The notes: a model not told the origin generated them from the sequence alone. Positions 26,328-35,536 are shown, counted from the stretch's first letter. The stretch: DNA of 64,000 nucleotides from Pseudomonas synxantha (GCF_900105675.1 NZ_LT629786.1:992001-1056000), one strand, 5' to 3'. A program made the numbers and translations.

Positions 26328-28790
26328 ATGAAGCAAAAGCGGACTCTCGGAACGCCACGGCTGCTGGGTATCGTCTGGCCCTTTATCGCCGTTGTCTTGT
26401 TCCAGGCATTGTTAGGCTGCGGCAGTCTCTACGTGCTTTCTGCGGTGCGTGGCTATGTGGCTGGCGAAAGCTTGTGGTCCAAGGGCCAGAAAGACGCGAT
26501 CTACTACCTGACGCTCTATGCCGATAGCCGTGACGACGCCACTTACCTCAAATACCAACAGGCCATTGCCGTGCCCCAGGGCGGGCATGAATTGCGTGTC
26601 GCCCTGGACAGTGCCAAGCCTGACCTGGCTGCCGCACGCCTGGGCATTCTCAAGGGCGGCAATCACCCGGATGACGTCCCCAGCCTGATCTGGCTGTACC
26701 TCAACTTCCGCCATTTCAGTTATCTGGAAAAAGCCATTGAACTGTGGACAGTCGGCGATGCTTATCTGGAACAACTGGATGAACTGGCCCGGGAGATGCA
26801 CCGCGCCATCGGCACTGACCAGGTCACGGACAATGATGTGCGTAGCTGGAAGGCGCGCATCATCGCCATCAACGAGGGAGTGACCCCGGCGGCCAAGGCG
26901 TTCAGCGATGCCTTGGGCGAAGGTTCGCGGATGATCCTGCGCCTGTTGTTGATCACCAACCTGGCCACGGCCCTTGGCTTGATCATCCTGGCGCTGCTGC
27001 GCACCCACAAGTTGCTGGCCCAGCGCCATGCATTCGCCGACGCCCTGCAAGCGGAGAAGGAGCGCGCGCAGATCACCTTGGAGTCGATCGGCGATGGAGT
27101 GATTACCACTGACGTCGACGGGGCCATTGCCTATATGAACCCGGCGGCCGAAGTGTTGACCCACTGGAAGTCGGAACAAGCCCAGGGCTTGCCGTTGGCG
27201 GCATTGTTCAAGTTGCTGGATGAAAACGCCGAGCCCGATGGCTTCACCTTGATCGAACACATCATCAAGGGCCAGCTCAGTGGCGGCAGCGAGCATTCCA
27301 AGCTGATCCAGCGCCTGGACGGCAGCACCGTCTCGGTCACCCTGGTCGGCGCGCCGATCCGCAGCGCCGGCAAGATCAGTGGTGCGGTGCTGGTGCTGCA
27401 CGACATGACCCAGGAGCGCCAGTACATCGCCAACCTTTCCTGGCAGGCGACCCACGATGCCTTGACCGGCCTGGCCAATCGTCGCGAATTCGAGTTCCGC
27501 CTTGAACAGGTGCTGCAACACGTCACACGCCAGCAAACTGGGCGACATGCGCTGATGTTCCTCGACCTCGACCAGTTCAAGCTGGTCAATGACACCTGCG
27601 GCCATGCCGCAGGCGACGAGTTGCTACGCCACATCTGTGCGCTGTTGCAATCGGACTTGCGCGAGGGCGACACGTTGGCGCGCCTGGGCGGCGATGAGTT
27701 CGGCATCCTGCTGGAGAACTGCCCGCCGACGGTGGCGGAAAAGATCGCCGAGAGCTTGCGTCATACCGTGCAAAGCCTGCACTTTGTGTGGAAGGGCCGG
27801 CCGTTCATGACCACCGTCAGTATTGGCCTGGTGCATATCTCGCAAACCCCGACCACCTTGGAAACCTCGCTGCGCGCTGCCGACATGGCCTGCTACATGG
27901 CCAAGGAGAAGGGCCGCAACCGCGTGCAGGTCTACCACGCCGACGATTCCGAGCTGTCCCTGCGCTTTGGTGAGATGGCCTGGGTGCAGCGGCTGCACAT
28001 GGCCCTTGAAGACGATCGCTTTTGTCTCTACGCCCAGGAAATTGCGCCTTTGGGCCAGACCGAAGCCGGCAACGGGCACATCGAAATTCTCCTGCGCCTG
28101 CATGATGAGGCGGGGCGAATCATCCTGCCTGACAGTTTTATCCCCGCGGCCGAACGCTACGGCTTGATGACTTCCCTGGATCGCTGGGTGGTGGAGAACG
28201 TATTCAAGATTATCGCCCGTTGCATGAATGAACGTCCGGGCCGGCCCATGGCGATGTGTGCGATAAATCTGTCAGGCATAACTATTGGCGATGATGATTT
28301 TCTCGGTTTTTTGCGTGAGAAATTCGACACTTACAACATACCGCCAGAAATGATTTGTTTTGAAATAACTGAAAACAGTGCTATAGCCAATTTGGGTAGT
28401 GCGATTCGCTTTATTAATGAACTCAAAGCCTTAGGCTGCCATTTTTCCCTCGACGACTTTTGCGCCGGAATGTCCTCATTCGCATATTTGAAACATTTAC
28501 CTGTAGACTTCCTGAAGATCGATGGAAGTTTCGTAAAGGATATGCTGGACGACCCGATTAACCGCGCTATGGTCGAAGTGATCAACCACATCGGCCACGT
28601 CATGGGTAAGCGCACAATTGCCGAGTTTGTTGAAACACCCCAGATCGAACAGGCGTTGCTTGAGATCGGTGTGGATTACGCTCAGGGCTACCTGATTGAA
28701 CGCCCGCAGTTGTTTACCTTTGATAGCTTGCAGTGTCGACCTGCCCGGCCGCAGCCACTGTTATTCAAGGCGCCCGGCACTTTCCGCTGA
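26328..28790 (+). CDS. rbdA: PAS-GGDEF-EAL cyclic-di-GMP phosphodiesterase/cyclase, RbdA-like
   Basis: An inner-membrane c-di-GMP enzyme of about 820 residues. Two transmembrane segments (residues 14-40 and about 206-232) enclose a periplasmic sensor. A PAS domain follows (SIGDGVITTDVDGAIAYMNP). The GGDEF domain has an intact RLGGDEFG and an allosteric RxxD site (REGD) five residues before it. The EAL domain has EILLRL, DDFCAGMSSFAYL and VDFLKIDGSFVKD. DDFG is DDFC here. Order and neighbours match RbdA of P. aeruginosa, which promotes biofilm dispersal (recalled). The start at 26328 has AAGGG just upstream. Confidence 0.88.
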   Translation: MKQKRTLGTPRLLGIVWPFIAVVLFQALLGCGSLYVLSAVRGYVAGESLWSKGQKDAIYYLTLYADSRDDATYLKYQQAIAVPQGGHELRVALDSAKPDLAAARLGILKGGNHPDDVPSLIWLYLNFRHFSYLEKAIELWTVGDAYLEQLDELAREMHRAIGTDQVTDNDVRSWKARIIAINEGVTPAAKAFSDALGEGSRMILRLLLITNLATALGLIILALLRTHKLLAQRHAFADALQAEKERAQITLESIGDGVITTDVDGAIAYMNPAAEVLTHWKSEQAQGLPLAALFKLLDENAEPDGFTLIEHIIKGQLSGGSEHSKLIQRLDGSTVSVTLVGAPIRSAGKISGAVLVLHDMTQERQYIANLSWQATHDALTGLANRREFEFRLEQVLQHVTRQQTGRHALMFLDLDQFKLVNDTCGHAAGDELLRHICALLQSDLREGDTLARLGGDEFGILLENCPPTVAEKIAESLRHTVQSLHFVWKGRPFMTTVSIGLVHISQTPTTLETSLRAADMACYMAKEKGRNRVQVYHADDSELSLRFGEMAWVQRLHMALEDDRFCLYAQEIAPLGQTEAGNGHIEILLRLHDEAGRIILPDSFIPAAERYGLMTSLDRWVVENVFKIIARCMNERPGRPMAMCAINLSGITIGDDDFLGFLREKFDTYNIPPEMICFEITENSAIANLGSAIRFINELKALGCHFSLDDFCAGMSSFAYLKHLPVDFLKIDGSFVKDMLDDPINRAMVEVINHIGHVMGKRTIAEFVETPQIEQALLEIGVDYAQGYLIERPQLFTFDSLQCRPARPQPLLFKAPGTFR

Positions 28791-28834
28791 AACATTTGCT
28801 GGTCTGTACAATCACACTTAAAAGGAGCCCTACA

Positions 28835-29644
28835 GTGATCGACACCTTCAACAGAACCGGCCCGCTTATGGAAGCCTCGAGTTACCCCGCCTGGGCGCAG
28901 CAATTGATCCAGGCCTGTAGCGAGAGCAAGCGCCGGGTTGTCGAGCACGAACTGTATCAGCGCATGCGCGACAACGCCCTCAGCGCCCAGACCATGCGCC
29001 ACTACCTCATTGGTGGTTGGCCGGTGGTCGAACAGTTTGCCTTGTACATGGCGCAGAACCTGACCAAGACCAAGTTTGCCCGCCACCCGGGGGAGGACAT
29101 GGCACGACGTTGGCTGATGCGCAATATCCGCGTGGAACTCAACCATGCCGACTATTGGGTGCACTGGGCGCGCGCCCACGGCGTCAGCCTGGAAGAACTG
29201 CAGGCGCAGGACGTACCGCCGGAACTGCACGCACTGAGCCATTGGTGCTGGCACACAAGTTCGGCCGATCCGTTGATCGTCGCGATTGCCGCCACCAACT
29301 ACGCGATCGAGGGGGCGACTGGGGAGTGGTCCGCCGTGGTCTGCTCGACCGGTGTGTATGCTGCCGCCTTCCCTGAGGAAGATCGCAAGCGCGCGATGAA
29401 GTGGCTCAAGATGCACGCCCAGTACGACGATGCCCACCCGTGGGAAGCCCTGGAAATCATCTGCACCCTGGCCGGGACCAACCCGAGCAAGGCGCTCCAG
29501 GAAGAGCTGCGCCAGGCGGTGTGCAAGAGCTACGACTACATGTACCTGTTTCTGGAAAGCTGCATGCGCCTGGAGAACGCGCAGAAAGACCAAGACAAGG
29601 CGGCGGTTCGCGAGCGCCCAATGCGCGTCGCCAGCGAGGCATGA
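28835..29644 (+). CDS. TenA/PqqC-like (haem-oxygenase-fold) protein
   Basis: About 269 residues, all alpha-helical, with HYLIGGWPVVEQFALYMAQN and a conserved acidic/His set (ELNHADYWVHWA, NYAIEGATGEWS, HAQYDDAHPWEALEI) typical of the TenA/PqqC superfamily. Relatives are thiaminases or non-haem di-iron oxidases, and they are often annotated as TenA regulators without proof. The GTG at 28835 has AAAGGAG seven bases upstream and is preferred over the ATG at 28868. It follows the RbdA gene by 44 bases. Confidence 0.82.
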   Translation: MIDTFNRTGPLMEASSYPAWAQQLIQACSESKRRVVEHELYQRMRDNALSAQTMRHYLIGGWPVVEQFALYMAQNLTKTKFARHPGEDMARRWLMRNIRVELNHADYWVHWARAHGVSLEELQAQDVPPELHALSHWCWHTSSADPLIVAIAATNYAIEGATGEWSAVVCSTGVYAAAFPEEDRKRAMKWLKMHAQYDDAHPWEALEIICTLAGTNPSKALQEELRQAVCKSYDYMYLFLESCMRLENAQKDQDKAAVRERPMRVASEA

Positions 29645-29665
29645 GGTAAGTGCGATGGCGGGGGC

Positions 29666-30592
29666 TTACCCCGCCATTGCCAAGCGGTTACGGCCTTCGC
29701 GCTTGGCCACGTACAACGCGTTGTCTGCCCGGCGCAACAGGCTTTCAGCCGACTCGGCCGCCAATAGCGTCGAGCAGCCCAGGCTCACCGTCAATTCGAT
29801 CCGCGTGCCCTCCACCCAGTAGTCCTGGGCTTGTGCCGCCTGGCGCAGGCGTTCACCGACCATCCTCGCGGCCTCGCGACTGGTGTTGGACAGCAGGATC
29901 AGAAACTCTTCCCCGCCAAAGCGGAACACCATGTCCACGTTACGCAACTGGCGCTTGATCGCCCCGGCCACGGCGCGCAGCACGCTGTCGCCAGCGGCGT
30001 GACCATGGGTGTCATTGATTTTTTTGAAATGGTCGATGTCCAGCATCAGCAACGACAGAGGATGCAGGTGCCGCCTGGCCATGTCGATTTCCCGTTGCAG
30101 GGTCTGGTCCATGGCGACGCGGTTGCCGGTTTCGGTCAACGGGTCACGCAGGGCGCTGCGGGTGGCGGCGCGGTAGAGCAGGGCGTTGCGCATCGGGTAA
30201 AGCAACGTTACCAACAGCGCCTCGAGCTGGTTCAGCTCCTCTTCGATCAGGCGTTGGTTACGGCGCAATACCAGTTCGCCCAAGTGCTCGCCCTCGTGGC
30301 TCAAGGTGTAGCTCACCGAATGGTGGCCACGATGGCCGAACTCCAGGCGCAGGTCGCTGGCGGCATGGCGATATTGCAACGCATCCAGTGGTACCAAGCG
30401 CTGTATTTCGCGAAAGAACAGACTGAGGATACGCTCCGGCTCAAGGCTGGTTTGCAGCTGCTGGCTCAATTGCTGGCGAAGTTCGGTGAGGGTTGCAGGG
30501 CGACGTGGGCGAAGGGAAGGCTGACCCAACCCCAGGCGCTGCAATTTGGCACTGTCGAAGTCAATTGCGTTGGTCTGGGTGGGTGTTTTCAT
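29666..30592 (-). CDS. GGDEF diguanylate cyclase
   Basis: A soluble protein of 308 residues with an N-terminal GAF-like sensor region (about 45-150) and a C-terminal GGDEF domain carrying FRFGGEEF, an active GGEEF form, so cyclase activity is expected. No obvious RxxD inhibitory site precedes the motif. There are no membrane segments. The start MKTPTQTN at 30592 has AGAGG ten bases upstream. It is tail to tail with the TenA-like gene. Confidence 0.9.
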   Translation of the reverse strand: MKTPTQTNAIDFDSAKLQRLGLGQPSLRPRRPATLTELRQQLSQQLQTSLEPERILSLFFREIQRLVPLDALQYRHAASDLRLEFGHRGHHSVSYTLSHEGEHLGELVLRRNQRLIEEELNQLEALLVTLLYPMRNALLYRAATRSALRDPLTETGNRVAMDQTLQREIDMARRHLHPLSLLMLDIDHFKKINDTHGHAAGDSVLRAVAGAIKRQLRNVDMVFRFGGEEFLILLSNTSREAARMVGERLRQAAQAQDYWVEGTRIELTVSLGCSTLLAAESAESLLRRADNALYVAKREGRNRLAMAG

Positions 30593-30821
30593 AAACGAAT
30601 GGCCTCTAAGCACTTGGCTGTCTTACAGGCGGGATGAGAGTGGCGAACGCCAAGCGTCTTACTGTTCCTTCAGTACCGTAAAACATTGGAAACAGTTTAA
30701 ACCGCTTTGCCTCGGGTTATAACCCCGGGGCACTGCCGCACGTCTTGTCATCGCCTCACCTGCTTGAAGAGTATTAGAGCGAGATTCGTGCCAAGTTTAT
30801 ACAGTCAATAAAAATCGTTAT

Positions 30822-32011
30822 GGAAATCCTGAAAAAGACTTCCTGATTTGGCAAAATCTCCGGACACCAATCGCCGAGCTTTTCAATGAAGCAAATGACC
30901 TTCGCCGATGCCGAGTACGCCGGTAAGCGCAAGCAGACCCGCAAGGAATTGTTCCTGATCGAGATGGATCGGGTCGTACCCTGGAAGGGTTTGATTGCCC
31001 TGATCGAACCTCATTACCCGAAGGGCGAAGGGGGTCGTCCGGCCTATCCTTTGATGGCGATGCTGCGGGTTCATCTCATGCAGAACTGGTTCGGTTACAG
31101 CGATCCTGCGATGGAAGAAGCGCTGTACGAGACGACGATCTTGCGCCAGTTTTCCGGTCTGAGCCTGGAGCGGATCCCAGATGAAACTACCATCCTCAAC
31201 TTCCGTCGCCTGCTGGAAAAGCACGAGTTGGCCGTTGGTATTCTCGGCGTGATCAATGGCTATCTGGGCGACCGTGGCTTGTCGCTGCGACAAGGCACCA
31301 TCGTCGATGCCACGCTGATTCATGCGCCCAGTTCGACCAAGAACAAGGACGGCAAACGCGACCCTGAGATGCATCAAACCAAGAAAGGTAACCAGTATTA
31401 CTTCGGTGCCAAAGCTCACATTGGTGTCGACGATGAGTCAGGGCTGGTGCACAGCGTGGTGGTCACTGCGGCCAACGTCGCGGACATAACCCAACTCGAC
31501 AAACTGCTACACGGTGCTGAGAACGTGGTCTGCGCCGATGCAGGCTATACCGGTGTCGAGAAGCGCGAAGAGCATGCGGGACGCCACGTCATCTGGCAGA
31601 TTGCAGCCCGGCGCAGTACCTACAAAAAACACGGTAAACGCAGCGCGCTGTACAAAGCGATGCGCAAGATCGAGAAAGCCAAGGCCCAGGTTCGCGCCAA
31701 GGTTGAGCATCCATTTCGAGTGATCAAGCGTCAGTTTGGTTATACGAAAGTGCGTTTCCGAGGCTTGGTGAAAAACACTGCTCAGATGGTGACGCTGTTC
31801 GCCCTGTCGAACCTTTGGATGGCGCGTCGATATTTGCTCTCCAGCGCAGGAGAGGTGCGTCCGTAATGAGGAAAATAGCTGCTGCGAGGAGCGTTCAGCG
31901 GAAAAAATGGATGGAATAGGCGGCAGACGTGATCGGTTTTGAACGGCCGCCGTTTTTTGAAAGCACCTATGGCTCAGCAGTCGAAAAATAGCGGCCTACT
32001 TCAGACTATCC
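30822..32011 (+). mobile_element. IS5-family insertion sequence, complete
   Basis: A 1190-base element with imperfect 21-base terminal repeats. The left end is GGAAATCCTGAAAAAGACTT, and the right end read in reverse is GGATAGTCTGAAGTAGGCCG, with about 13 of 21 identities. The 4-base sequence TTAT immediately flanks both ends (30818-30821 and 32012-32015), as expected for the target duplication of this family. It carries one transposase gene. It lies between the GGDEF and lldD genes. Confidence 0.85.
30886..31866 (+). CDS. IS5-family transposase
   Basis: A 326-residue intact DDE transposase. The N-terminal DUF772-type region has GRPAYPLMAMLRVHLMQNW and the Asp/Asp/Glu sites are in IVDATLIHAP, VCADAGYTGVE and KVEHPFRVIKRQFGYTKVR. 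There are no internal stops or frameshifts, so the element may still be mobile. Confidence 0.95.
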   Translation: MKQMTFADAEYAGKRKQTRKELFLIEMDRVVPWKGLIALIEPHYPKGEGGRPAYPLMAMLRVHLMQNWFGYSDPAMEEALYETTILRQFSGLSLERIPDETTILNFRRLLEKHELAVGILGVINGYLGDRGLSLRQGTIVDATLIHAPSSTKNKDGKRDPEMHQTKKGNQYYFGAKAHIGVDDESGLVHSVVVTAANVADITQLDKLLHGAENVVCADAGYTGVEKREEHAGRHVIWQIAARRSTYKKHGKRSALYKAMRKIEKAKAQVRAKVEHPFRVIKRQFGYTKVRFRGLVKNTAQMVTLFALSNLWMARRYLLSSAGEVRP

Positions 32012-32244
32012 TTATAAATCAATCGACTGTATTTAAGGTCAGAAAAGTCTGGCAAACAATGGCGCCAGTTAATTGGCTGGTTGGAGCTGGAGTTGCTACA
32101 GCTTGCCCAGTTTTACTCTTTTTGCGGGTCAGGTTGTTTGTCGAAAATAAAGAAATCTGGATTGAGCCGCAAATACAGCACGGCTCCCATCACGATAAAA
32201 TCCAGGCATACGTTAAGGTCGAGAGGTATCGCCGAGCAGCAAGG
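32012..32244 (-). other. AT-rich gap holding an in-frame extension after lldD
   Basis: Between the IS right end and the lldD stop, the minus strand stays open in the lldD frame for about 43 codons after its TAG, to a TAA at 32113-32115. The reading includes CLDFIVMGAVLYLRLNPDFF. It contains one membrane-like segment and resembles the C-terminus of a small membrane protein. No independent start with a ribosome site is visible. It may be a remnant or coincidence. Confidence 0.3.
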
Positions 32245-33375
32245 CTAGACCAGGGTGCTGCGATCGATCTGTGCGATTGAAGTAACCCCGGTCAGGGTCA
32301 TCGCCACGCGCATTTCCTTGGCGAAGATATCCAGCAGGTTCTCCACCCCGTGCTGGCCCTCGGCGGCCAGTGCATAGGCGGCGGCACGCCCGAGCAGGCA
32401 TGCCTTGGCACCCAGGGCGAGCATGCGCACTACGTCGAGCCCCGAGCGAATGCCGGAGTCCACCAGCACAGTCAGGTCGTCGCCCACGGCTTCGGCAATC
32501 GGCGGCAACGCCTTGGCCGTGGACAGCACGCCGTCGAGCTGGCGACCGCCATGGTTGGAGACCACGATACCGTCGGCGCCGAAACTCACCGCATCCTTGG
32601 CATCCTGTGGGTCGAGGATGCCCTTGATGATCATCGGGCCTTTCCAGAACTCGCGGATCCATTCCAGGTCTTTCCAGCTGATCGATGGGTCGAAGTTGTT
32701 GGCGAGCCAGCCGATGTAGTCTTCCAGGTGGGTGGGTTTGCCCAGGTACCTGGAGATATTGCCCAGGTCGTGGGGGCGACCCATCAGGCCTACATCGAAG
32801 GCCCATTGCGGCTTGGTGATCGCCTGCAACATGCGCCGTTGCGCCGCGTATGGGCCGGACATGCCCGAGTGTGCATCGCGGTAGCGTGCGCCGGGTGTCG
32901 GCATGTCGACAGTGAACACCAGCGTGGTGACTCCAGCCGCCTGCGCCCGCTCCAGCGCGTTGCGCATAAAGCCGCGATCCTTGAGCACATACAGTTGGAA
33001 CCAGATCGACTGCGGGCTTTGCGAGGCCACTTCTTCAATCGAGCACACCGATACCGTCGACAGGCAGAAGGGAATGTTTTTATTGGCCGCCGCCTTGGCC
33101 GCTTGCACTTCCCCGCGCCGCGCATACATGCCGGTCAGGCCCACTGGGCTGAGGATCACCGGCATCGCCAGTTCAGTGCCAAACAGCTCGGTGCTCAGGC
33201 TCAGGTTGTCGACATTGCGCAGGATGCGCTGGCGCAGGCTGATCTCGACCAGGTCCGAACTGTTGGCGCGCAGGGTGTGCTCTGCATAGGCGCCGCCGTC
33301 GATGTAGTCGAACAGAAAGCGCGGCAACTTGCGCTTGGCTGCAGCGCGGTAGTCGGAAGCGGACGAGATGATCAT
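32245..33375 (-). CDS. lldD: L-lactate dehydrogenase (FMN-dependent, quinone-linked)
   Basis: Oxidises L-lactate to pyruvate at the inner-membrane face, passing electrons to quinone. The 376 residues begin [20 protein letters not shown], almost the LldD pattern. They carry [41 protein letters not shown] and the active His in [10 protein letters not shown], ending near [12 protein letters not shown]. The protein is slightly shorter than E. coli LldD (396). No lldP permease is adjacent. It is divergent from a LysR gene across a 100-base gap with a palindrome. A related 2-hydroxyacid substrate is possible. Confidence 0.9.
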   Translation of the reverse strand: MIISSASDYRAAAKRKLPRFLFDYIDGGAYAEHTLRANSSDLVEISLRQRILRNVDNLSLSTELFGTELAMPVILSPVGLTGMYARRGEVQAAKAAANKNIPFCLSTVSVCSIEEVASQSPQSIWFQLYVLKDRGFMRNALERAQAAGVTTLVFTVDMPTPGARYRDAHSGMSGPYAAQRRMLQAITKPQWAFDVGLMGRPHDLGNISRYLGKPTHLEDYIGWLANNFDPSISWKDLEWIREFWKGPMIIKGILDPQDAKDAVSFGADGIVVSNHGGRQLDGVLSTAKALPPIAEAVGDDLTVLVDSGIRSGLDVVRMLALGAKACLLGRAAAYALAAEGQHGVENLLDIFAKEMRVAMTLTGVTSIAQIDRSTLV

Positions 33376-33426
33376 CTACGGTGTCTCCACAGGGCAAAGT
33401 GCTACACCATAAGCAAAATCGTGACA

Positions 33427-33447
33427 TGATAAAAACAACTTTTATCA
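33427..33447. promoter_or_regulatory. Palindromic LysR-type operator between lldD and lysR
   Basis: TGATAAAA, then ACAAC, then TTTTATCA form a perfect 8-5-8 inverted repeat containing the T-N11-A pattern of LysR sites. It lies 29 bases before the lysR start and 52 bases from the lldD start, a position suited to controlling both genes. Confidence 0.6.
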
Positions 33448-33475
33448 CTGATATCCAGTCGCAAAAGGAATACTG

Positions 33476-34372
33476 ATGAACCTGCGAACCCTGCGTGCGT
33501 TTGTCGAGGTGGTGCGCCAGGGCGGCTTTTCCCAAGCGGCCGATACGGTGGCGCTGACCCAGTCCACCGTCAGCAAGGCGGTCAAGACCTTGGAGGACGA
33601 GCTGGGCACGCCGCTGCTTAATCGCCTCGGCCATAAGAACGAACTTACCGCTGCCGGTGAAATTGCCTACCGCCGCGCCCTGGTGATACTCGCCGAACGC
33701 AACGACCTGGTGGCTGAAATCAATGACCTGCGCGGCCTCAAGCGTGGTGTGCTACGCATTGGCCTGCCGCCCGTAGGATGTGGCGTGTTGTTTGCCGCCA
33801 TGTTTGCCGCTTACCGCAGCCGTTACCCGGATATCGATATCGAACTGACCGAATACGGCAGTAAAAAACTGCGCGAATGCCTGGAGGCGGGGGAGGTCGA
33901 CCTCGCGGCCCTGCTGTTGCCGGTAGACGAAGGCTTCGACTACCAGCCGGTACGCAACGAACCCCTGATCGCTGTGCTGCCTATCAGTCACCCGTTGGCG
34001 CGTCGCAAGCGCATCGACTTCACCGATCTGGCGGACTCGCCATTTATCCTGTTCGAGGCCGGCTTCGCCCTCAACGCCAAGATCCTCAGCGCTTGCGAGC
34101 GCAAGGGCGTGGCCCCCAAAGTCACCGCCCGCAGCGGGCAGATCGACTTTATCGTCGACCTGGTCGCCGCCGGGCTGGGAGTCGCCTTCCTGCCACGCAT
34201 GCTGGCGCACAAGCACCAACACGCCGGCATCGCCTTGATCCCCCTGGACGAACCCCACACCGACTGGCACATCGCCCTGGCCTGGCGCGCCAGCGCCCAC
34301 CTGCCACCCGCGGCCCGGGCCTGGCTGGATTTGGCCCTGGAGCCGGCGTTTTCAAGCGGTCATGGCGGTTAA
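33476..34372 (+). CDS. LysR family transcriptional regulator
   Basis: 298 residues with an N-terminal winged helix (LRTLRAFVEVVRQGGFSQAA, STVSKAVKTLEDELGTPLLN) and a type-2 periplasmic-binding-like effector domain (GVLRIGLPPVG, AGLGVAFLPRM). It probably autoregulates and controls the divergent lldD through the shared palindrome. The effector is unknown; lactate or a related hydroxy acid is the natural guess from context. Confidence 0.92.
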   Translation: MNLRTLRAFVEVVRQGGFSQAADTVALTQSTVSKAVKTLEDELGTPLLNRLGHKNELTAAGEIAYRRALVILAERNDLVAEINDLRGLKRGVLRIGLPPVGCGVLFAAMFAAYRSRYPDIDIELTEYGSKKLRECLEAGEVDLAALLLPVDEGFDYQPVRNEPLIAVLPISHPLARRKRIDFTDLADSPFILFEAGFALNAKILSACERKGVAPKVTARSGQIDFIVDLVAAGLGVAFLPRMLAHKHQHAGIALIPLDEPHTDWHIALAWRASAHLPPAARAWLDLALEPAFSSGHGG

Positions 34373-34432
34373 TCGCGACAAGTGTCAGGGAAGGCTTGAC
34401 TTCTTCTTTTTAATCAGTAACATACGGCGCAT

Positions 34433-34508
34433 TCCGCGATAGCTCAGTTGGTAGAGCAAATGACTGTTAATCATTGGGTCCCTGGTTCGAGTCCAGGTCG
34501 TGGAGCCA
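34433..34508 (+). tRNA. tRNA-Asn (anticodon GTT)
   Basis: A 76-base cloverleaf. The acceptor TCCGCGA pairs with TCGTGGA (one G-T pair), the D arm is GCTCAGTTGGTAGAGC, the anticodon loop is CTGTTAA with GTT, the T arm is CCTGGTTCGAGTCCAGG, and CCA is encoded. It serves as integration site: its 3' half is repeated at 43,795. Confidence 0.97.
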
Positions 34509-34548
34509 GATAGAGAAAAGCCTGCAGAGATGCAGGCTTTTTTTTTGC
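34486..34548 (+). repeat. attL: tRNA-Asn 3' end plus terminator
   Basis: The segment from TTCGAGTCCAGGTCGT through the terminator T run and the following GC recurs at 43795-43855 in the same orientation. Differences are one lost G, one base fewer in the T run, and a paired C-to-T / G-to-A change in the hairpin. Such duplications mark tyrosine-recombinase insertion into a tRNA gene. Confidence 0.85.
34516..34546 (+). terminator. Intrinsic terminator of tRNA-Asn
   Basis: A perfect stem AAAAGCCTGCA / TGCAGGCTTTT with loop GAGA, continuing into nine T residues. Confidence 0.93.
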
Positions 34549-34760
34549 TTTGCGCCCACCATGGGGCGCAATCTTGTGGGTAAAAGTCCCACCGTAAGCT
34601 GATCACAGCGAACGAAGTGAAGCGCAACTGCATGAGGGCGACCGAATGTGGGGAGCAAGCGTGAATCGAAACCGCGAACAGCGGGGAGGCGTGGGTCAAG
34701 TCATTGCTACAGGGAACTGACGCGCCGGTTAACCCACCATACGAAGGTAGCTCCCAATCA
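34549..34760 (+). other. Probable group II intron 5' (domain I) remnant
   Basis: Starting right after the tRNA terminator, the sequence folds like the beginning of a bacterial group II intron RNA. GCGCCC pairs with GGGCGC, GTGGG pairs with CCCAC around TAAAAGT (compare the conserved GTGAAAGTCCC segment), and GAGGCGTGGGTCAAG and CAGGGAACTGACGCGCC follow. It carries no reverse transcriptase and no visible 3' domains, so it is truncated. Insertion directly behind a terminator hairpin is the habit of class C group II introns. The assignment is from motif memory, not a search. Confidence 0.5.
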
Positions 34761-35291
34761 TTAGCTATCTGCCAACCATGAACGAAAATCCGGTAACTGT
34801 TGGGCCAAATCTGCGTTTCTACATCCAAGACTGGCGAGATTGATCGACTCACCCATTGGTACGCAGCGGACTTTAAATCTTGATATTCAACATTCGATAG
34901 CCGAACCATAGGTCCAGCGTGACCTATTGCTCGACCTTGTTCAGCGCTGTCTGGCTTGCTTCGACATACGGAATTGGAAGGTTAGTCCGAAACCTTTAGA
35001 GCATCGTGAACTCAGTAACCCACCAAAATTTCCGCTGGCTTTTTTGAAGCGTTATATGCAAGCGAGAAGGCCTTGCAGAATGCAATAAAACCTTAACTTG
35101 GCCTTAACTGTTTTGACATGCTTGCATGGCTTAGATACTTCGGCATCTACGCACTTCGTTATTTGAAGTATCGAGAAATATTTTGCGGGCGACATCTCAG
35201 GCGCAAGGTATGCACACTTTAAAGATGTCACCAGAGGGGGGATGTGCAAAGAGGCTTAAACATTATCCATTATTAAATCAGGTGATTAAAG
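34761..35291. other. AT-rich stretch without a confident gene
   Basis: About 530 bases between the intron remnant and the first precursor peptide. A minus-strand reading starting at 34909 (MVRLSNVEYQDLKSAAYQWV) is open for about 57 codons before running into the intron and tRNA, and could be a gene start cut off by the insertion. A 65-codon minus reading at 35052-35249 has no ribosome site and no family resemblance. Nothing else is recognisable. Confidence 0.4.
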
Positions 35292-35453
35292 ATGAGTACG
35301 TTAAGGGAATTGACCGCTGAAGAGCTGCTACTTGTTGCAGGTGGGGGGGATACATCACAGGATCCGATTTCCCATGATCCTGGGCCAGGTCTGGATGATG
35401 ATATGAGTCATGACCCAGGGGACGTATCTCCTCCAGATACTATTTCAATGTGA
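35292..35453 (+). CDS. Double-glycine-leader precursor peptide 1 (acidic core)
   Basis: A 53-residue peptide with the 18-residue leader MSTLRELTAEELLLVAGG, a classic double-glycine signal for a C39-peptidase ABC exporter. The 35-residue core is unusual: nine Asp, no Lys, Arg or Cys, and the pentad SHDPG twice, separated by a Gly/Asp linker. AGGTGA lies seven bases upstream, and a strong terminator follows. The leader nearly matches those of the peptides at 36555 and 38514. The function is unknown; a secreted microcin-like or signalling peptide is inferred. Confidence 0.8.
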   Translation: MSTLRELTAEELLLVAGGGDTSQDPISHDPGPGLDDDMSHDPGDVSPPDTISM

Positions 35454-35461
35454 TTGGAAAG

Positions 35462-35488
35462 GACATGACTCACAGTGTGAGTCATGTC
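35462..35488 (+). terminator. Hairpin after precursor peptide 1
   Basis: A perfect 12-base stem GACATGACTCAC / GTGAGTCATGTC with a 3-base loop, 8 bases after the stop, followed by ATTTATA. It gives peptide 1 its own transcript end. Confidence 0.75.
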
Positions 35489-35536
35489 ATTTATAGGGGT
35501 TGTGTATATCGATACATGTAGCCAATTTTTATTCAT

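Noticed and set aside
31939..32280. A 113-codon plus-strand reading after the transposase
   Set aside because: It crosses the right end of the IS and the 3' end of lldD, with no ribosome site or family.
34385..34909. A 174-codon minus-strand reading across the tRNA-Asn gene
   Set aside because: Its C-terminal half is the reverse of the tRNA and terminator, a well-known source of false protein predictions; only the first 57 codons could be a gene fragment.
35052..35249. A 65-codon minus-strand reading
   Set aside because: No ribosome site, no export signal, no resemblance to the precursor peptides.
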